From NCBI GenBank assembly GCA_029817715.1, contig JARUPY010000539.1:3509501-3573500 (forward strand): a stretch of DNA of 64,000 nt. Reading direction: 5' to 3'. Shown here piece after piece: positions 59,164 to 64,000 of the stretch. The notes beneath the pieces were generated by a model. That model saw nothing but the letters and a program-made list of their open reading frames with translations, made no database searches and had not been told where the DNA came from. The position numbers were made by a program, and so were the translations under genes. Position 1 is the first letter of the stretch, and every line of letters begins with the position of its first letter. Source of the stretch: Melastoma dodecandrum (Eukaryota; Streptophyta; Magnoliopsida; Myrtales; Melastomataceae).

Positions 59164-61023
59164 ATGGGGGATAAGAGGAGTGTCGCCATCATTGGGGCGT
59201 CTTCCCTCCTCCTGGTCGTCATCGGCATTGCCTTCACCCTCGGCATCTTGACAACCAACTTTGAGGAGGAGTCCAGCACGTCCAAGTCCCAGGTCACCAC
59301 CACCAACGTCAATGCCATCCAGGCTATCTGCCAGCCCACCAAGTACCAGCGGAATTGCGTCGACGCCCTCAAGTCTGCTAACGTCAACTCTACCAACCCC
59401 AGGGAGCTCATCCAGACCGTGTTTGATGTTGCGGCAAGGTATGCCTCCCAGGCCGCGGAGAAGTCCGTGACTTTGCAGGAGCTCACAAGGGACCCCAGAA
59501 CGGCCAAGGCCCTCGAGGACTGCGAGGAATTGATGGGTTACTCTGTCAGTGAGCTCCGCGCGTCTTTCGATAAGCTGGGCAATCTCGAGATGTCCAGGGT
59601 TGGTCAGCTGCTTGGTGACCTCAAGACGTGGCTAAGTGCAGCTATCACATACCAGGAGACCTGCTTTGATGGCTTCCAGAACACGACGGGGTTTGCTGGT
59701 AAGAAAATGAAGAGAGCCTTGAGGACCTCTGCCAGGTTGACGGCCAATGCCCTCGTCATGGTCGACGAGATCTCCCTCGCTTTGCAGAGCATGGGCATTT
59801 CCAACTTCCGCCGTAGGCTGCTTTCTGTCTGGCAGATGGAGGAGCACGAGGAAGTCCTCGGCCACGGAGTTGATGGCACCATCTCATGGATGGCTGGACC
59901 GTTCAAGAGAAGGCTGCTGGCTGAGATGGATGAGTATGTTTTGGGACACGGTGAGGACAAATGGGAACCGGGCCTGATTCTGAAGAGGAAGTTGATGTCA
60001 GAATCTCATAAGAAATGGAAGCCGGGCAAAAGAATGCACAGGAAGATCACGGCGCCCATAGAGGAATTGAACCCCGACCTCGTCATTGCAGCGAATGGAA
60101 GCGGGAATTACACCACCATTAATGCCGCTTTGAAGGACATCCCCTTCAAGGGAAAGAAAACCTTCGTCATCTACATCAAGCAAGGCGTTTATAGGGAACA
60201 AGTTGAATTCAACAAGAACATGACCAACTTGATGGTAGTCGGAGACGGACCCACCAGGACTAGGATCACCTTCAATAGCAATTTCATTGACGGCATTCCT
60301 ACGTTCAGGACCGCCACCGTAGGTATGTAGTTATTCATTATCCGTCACGCATGGCTTCATATCGTCCCCCACCTCACAGCCGTAAATTTTGATGATGATT
60401 CTGATTATTACATTGCAGCTGCCGTTGGGGAGAACTTCATCGCAAGGGACATCGGGTTTGAGAACTCTGCAGGACCCGACAAGCACCAGGCAGTGGCCCT
60501 GCGCGTGCAGTCTGACAAGGCTGTGTTCTACAACTGCCACATGGATGGATACCAAGACACACTGTACGCGCACACCAAGCGCCAATTCTACCGGAACTGC
60601 ACCATCACCGGAACCATTGACTTCATATTCGGGGACTCCGCGACCCTCTTCCAGAACTGCAAGATGCTGGTGAGGAAACCCCTGGACAACCAGAACTGCA
60701 TCGTGACAGCTCAGGGAAGGAAGATGCCCCACCAGCCCACAGCGCTCGTCCTCCAGAACTGCACCATCGCGATGGACCCCGCGTTCCATTTTGACGCATT
60801 AAAGAACAAGGTGTACCTGGGGAGGCCATGGAAGATGTACTCGAGGGCAGTCATCATGCAGTCGTTCATAGACAAATTAATAAACCCAGAGGGATGGATG
60901 CCGTGGATGGACGATTTCGGTCTGAGGACGTGCTACTACGCAGAGTACAAGAACAGGGGACCGGGGTCGATAAAGATCGGGAGGGCAAAATGGCCGGGGA
61001 TAAAGAGCACCATAAGGGATTGA
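59164..61023 (+). CDS. pectinesterase with pectinesterase-inhibitor pro-region, prematurely stopped
   Basis: Type-II pectin methylesterase, which de-esterifies cell-wall homogalacturonan; closest in look to pollen/flower forms. Exons 59164-60322 and 60419-61023 give 587 residues. An N-terminal signal anchor (VAIIGASSLLLVVIGIAF) is followed by the inhibitor domain (ICQPTKYQRNCVDAL ... TCFDGFQ) and processing motifs RRRLL and KRRLL. The catalytic domain has GNYTTINAAL, GVYREQVE, QAVALR, DGYQDTLYAHTKRQFYRNC, GTIDFIFGDSA and LGRPWKMYSR, so all active-site residues are present. A TGA at 61021-61023 ends the frame, yet the same frame then continues AMLFTADPFLMADEWLHKTG and VPFVAGM to TAG at 61129-61131, the normal family C-terminus. 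About 35 residues are lost. Confidence 0.9.
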
Positions 61024-61131
61024 CGGGCGATGCTGTTCACGGCAGATCCGTTCCTGATGGCGGACGAGTGGCTCCACAAAACCGGAGTCCCTTTCGTCGC
61101 AGGGATGATGAACATAACTTCCTCTTCGTAG
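61024..61131 (+). pseudogene. untranslated C-terminal segment of the pectinesterase
   Basis: In frame with the upstream exon after the TGA, these codons encode FTADPFLMADEWL and TGVPFVAGM, conserved in the family, then a proper TAG. It shows the TGA is a recent substitution, not the natural end. Confidence 0.8.
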
Positions 61132-61268
61132 CAACAGTTTCATTCCTTTTTCTTTCATTCTTTACTTTACTCTTAGAGAGGGACAAACAATTGATGTCTC
61201 CTTTTCCGGGTCATGTAATTTTTTTTTTTTTTCTACTTGCTCGTAAGAATGAGTTTTGTTCGATAACG

Positions 61269-61765
61269 ACGTCATTTGGCGAAATATTTTGTCAAATAAC
61301 ACAGTTTGAAAAATATTTCGCCAACTAACCCACTAAAGTCGGCCTTACAAAGGCCGACTTCCTCAATTATCTTTTTTTTTCTTCTTTTAAATTAAAAAAA
61401 AAACCTAAAGGGAAGTCTGCCTTACAAAGGCCGACTTCCCATTCATTATTATTTTTTAATTCAAAAGACAAAAAAAAAGAAAATTGAGGAAATCGGCCTT
61501 TTGCAAGGCCGACTTTCATTCCCCCAAAACCGAAGTCGGCCTTCGTACAGCGTCTTAGACTTCGTTTGCTAAAATTTTTTCTAAGTGTGCAGAAGTCAGC
61601 CTTTGTAAGGCCGACTTTCATTCGCCAAAATCGAAGTCGGCCTTACAAAGGCCGAGTTCTTTAAGAACCAAAGTCGGTCTTTGTAAGGCCGACTTTAGTG
61701 AGTTAGTTCGCGAATTATTTTCGTTGGTGCGTCATTTTGACGAAATATTTCGTCAAATGCCGTGG
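61269..61765. repeat. foldback element of nested AAGTCGGCC palindromes
   Basis: Imperfect terminal inverted repeats of about 85 bp (left CATTTGGCGAAATATTTTGT.. to CTAACCCACTAAAGTCGGCC; right its complement) enclose about seven copies of AAGTCGGCCTT-ACAAA-GGCCGACTT or halves of it, at about 61336, 61411, 61490, 61531, 61592, 61634 and 61671. The right end also carries the perfect palindrome ATTTGACGAAAT/ATTTCGTCAAAT. Between palindromes are A- or T-rich runs. MITE-like; no coding capacity. Confidence 0.75.
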
Positions 61766-61983
61766 TTACGGAGCAAGACTACGCAAGAAGGAGACTATGA
61801 CCTTTTGAACTAGAGTTGATAAAAACCGTCCTCGAAACCCCGGGGACATCATCGGGGATTTTTCAATTCTCATGCCCTGCAACGCTGCAAGAGCTCTTCT
61901 CTCTCCTCTCCTCCCATCGTCGACAAAGCTTCAATCTTTAACAACGCCCACTTCTTACATTCCCCCGAGAAATCCCCCTTGTC

Positions 61984-63927
61984 ATGCAACCCACCCTGTA
62001 TCCAAAGTCACCCTCTCCTTTCCCAAGACCCCGAATTTTCACCCGCCCCAGTGAAATTTGCCGCGTCTCCCGAATAACTCACCTGGGTCTTCCCCCGAGC
62101 CTCCCAAAGTCACCTACTTTGACTTGCTCCTTGAGGACCCCCGTCCGGTGGGAAGAGGGCTTCGACACCCCGGAGACGCAATCGTCGTTAGAGCTGCCCC
62201 TGGCGGTGAAGAGCTCAGGGAATGTGTGCCGTTATGTGTGGAGAGGGGGTTGCTTGGAGTTGGTTAGGGTGGTCGATGATGTTGCTAGGGGGGAGGAGTT
62301 TGGCGGCGATTGGTTTGGCGAGTTGAGGAGAGTCGGTGAAGGTTGCGTCGAGGCCGTCAAGGCGTTCTTTCTTCCTAAGCAAGTTAGCGGGAATTACTTG
62401 CAGTATGTGAAGTGGAAGTTATTGCACCGGGTGTTTAGTTCCGCCCTGCAGGTTCTTGCAACCCAGGTATTGACGACAAAGCTGTCGCTTCTTGTCCTAT
62501 CCCAGCTTGGTCTTTGGAAGTGTTAGCGGTAGTTTTTGCTGGTAGGGGCGCGGTAGTCTTTGTTCTCGTATGCCTGTGATTCTTAATCTCATACTTATCT
62601 ATAAGCGGACATTTCTCTAGCATGACAACATGATGAAATGGTGGAGGAAGCAAGAAAATGGCCGATACTACTGAAATGATTCCAAGTCTTTTAGAAATTG
62701 TGGAATGTGGGTGGTGTTTGTCGGCGTGATTCTGAAGTTAGCCATGTACGGTGCATGAATGCGGTACAATCAGGGCTTTAGATCATCCATGGGTGCTGAA
62801 CAAACAAAGTATTTTTTGCTGACTTGGGCTTTTGATTGTTTGAAAACGTGTTTTTCATGGTATTTTGTATGGATATACAATTTTTGTTTACATGGTATTT
62901 TGTTCCAGTGGTTGTAGTGTTGCTGTTGTTTGCGTCGGATTGTTTCAATTAGGATTAGCTAAGTTCTGCAAGACTTAGAGAGCGGGGGATTGTTCTGCCA
63001 CAAATGTTTCCTGTGCACTTGTGCAGCATAAAGCAGTTACTAATAGGTTTGGAATCAAAGCATTCACCAATGCTCAAAATAGCTCCTCCAATTGTGTCTG
63101 TTTTTTGTGGGTTGAAATTACGGTGGTTGGTTGAGATGTTACTTTTGTTCTCTGCTGTGCAGTTGGCATTAACGTAGTTGAGTTTTGGCTTCTAAAACTA
63201 TTACACTAAATGTCAGGCTATGTTTCGAGCGATAGGAATTGGATATTCACGCGCCCTTCCATCAGCTGCTGCCCTGAATTGGGTATTGAAAGATGGACTT
63301 GGACGGCTCAGCAGGTGTGTTTACACAGCAAGCTTTGCATCGGCATTTGATACAAATTTAAAGGTAGTACTTTCAGGTACTTTTTATATTATCCTTTCTC
63401 TCTCTATGCGCAGCGCGCGGACATACATTAATGTGACTTCTAACTACTGCTGTCACCTATACACATTAAGTTTCAGATCATTGGATATGGGGACTGTGTT
63501 AGTGCAATTTTAAGTTGTTTTCTGACCTGTTAATCACGAGTTCAATTTTGTACGTATATGTCCATCCCTGCATTTGCTGGTGAACATTGCTTGTCCCTTG
63601 CTATTTTAAAAGATATTTTATGATTTAGATATTGTTGTTTTGGCGTTTACCATTTGATAATGCAGTTAATGACAGCTTTTTCTTGCCTCACCTGATTCAA
63701 ATCCTTTCAGTTGTTGCTGAAATGCAATTGAGCACTTTTTTAACCATTTGGATGTCTGATGCGGGGATATCTTTTTTAAGAGAGTTAGGTTTTCAACATC
63801 GATTATGTTCAGTTTGAGCATTGGGATTGAGCTGCTGACTCCCATCTTTCCACAATACTTCCTTCTCGTTGCTTCTACTGCAAATATTGCCAAGCAAATC
63901 AGCCTCGCCTGCTATTTGGCCACCGGA
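61984..63927 (+). CDS. RUS4: root UVB sensitive 4-like protein (DUF647), 3' end outside window
   Basis: Member of the DUF647/RUS family; RUS4 in Arabidopsis is needed for stamen development and fertility. Exons 61984-62466, 63217-63363 and 63781-63927 join in frame; the gene continues beyond the window. Recognisable are AVKSSGNVCRYVWRGGCLEL, FFLPKQVSGNYLQYVKWKLL, HRVFSSALQVLATQ, AMFRAIGIGYSRALPSAAAL, NWVLKDGLGRLSRC, then RVRFSTSIMFSLSIGIELLT and ANIAKQISLACYLATG. The start is uncertain. ATG 61984 opens the frame directly and gives a basic Pro/Ser-rich N-terminus. An ATG at 61872 in another frame (MPCNAARALLSPLL) looks more like a transit peptide but would need a TGA at 62052-62054 bypassed and a frameshift near 62150. 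Confidence 0.85.
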
Positions 63928-64000
63928 GTAAGCATTTTGTTTTTCTTCATGGCCTGAGATACTTACGTGAAACCTCAAAAATTTTATTAGTCACCTGATT
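63928..64000. other. RUS4 intron 3, cut by window end
   Basis: Begins with a GTAAGC donor at 63928; no further exon before the window ends. Confidence 0.6.

Noticed and set aside
59000..61131. Pectinesterase as part of the same Arabidopsis synteny block
   Set aside because: I could not settle which of the many pectinesterase paralogues it matches, so no claim is made.

Overview
This is nuclear DNA from a flowering plant, most likely a eudicot. Genes are split by short AT-rich introns with GT..AG borders. The proteins are plant-specific: GPAT1-type acyltransferase, callose synthase 7, a receptor-like cytoplasmic kinase, an X8 callose-binding protein, a type-II pectinesterase and a root-UVB-sensitive protein. 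Ty1/Copia retrotransposons interrupt the gene space. I cannot fix the species from sequence alone.

Layout. 1-4.6 kb: 3' part of a MEI2-like three-RRM RNA-binding protein (+). 6.1-11.2 kb: two degenerate Copia fragments (-), one keeping a 5' LTR and primer binding site. 13.1-14.8 kb: an intact two-exon GPAT1-like gene (+). 15.9-16.4 kb: an intronless, broken copy of mRNA-capping enzyme. 16.7-29.2 kb: an almost complete Sirevirus-like Copia element (-) of about 12.5 kb with two long LTRs, PBS, PPT, a 1,285-codon pol and an extra 3' ORF; gag and the 3' ORF are broken. 29.2-30.9 kb: X8/CBM43 secreted protein (-). 31.5-32.6 kb: PPR pseudogene (+). 32.8-35.1 kb: receptor-like kinase in seven exons (-). 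38.0-38.6 kb: remnant of a second callose synthase. 39.8 kb: a 76-residue one-TM protein (+). 41.1-56.3 kb: a full CalS7-like callose synthase of many exons (-). 57.5 kb: a 78-residue paralogue of the small membrane protein (+). 58.5-58.8 kb: JINGUBANG-like WD40 pseudogene. 59.2-61.1 kb: pectinesterase with a premature stop near its end. 61.27-61.77 kb: a foldback element made of short palindromes. 62.0 kb to the end: first exons of an RUS4-like gene (+).

Two large-scale points stand out. First, callose synthase plus the small membrane protein form a duplicated unit: copy one is reduced to exon and intron scraps plus an intact small ORF, copy two is whole. Second, the gene order joins two neighbourhoods I remember from Arabidopsis (MEI2-like/PPR/X8/kinase on chromosome 2, GPAT1/CALS7 on chromosome 1), which suggests an ancestral block later split there. 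Functionally, callose synthase 7 (phloem callose) and the X8 protein (callose binding at plasmodesmata in related proteins) lie within 26 kb. GPAT1 and the pectinesterase belong to families linked to anther and pollen function. I see no sign that the genes are co-regulated.
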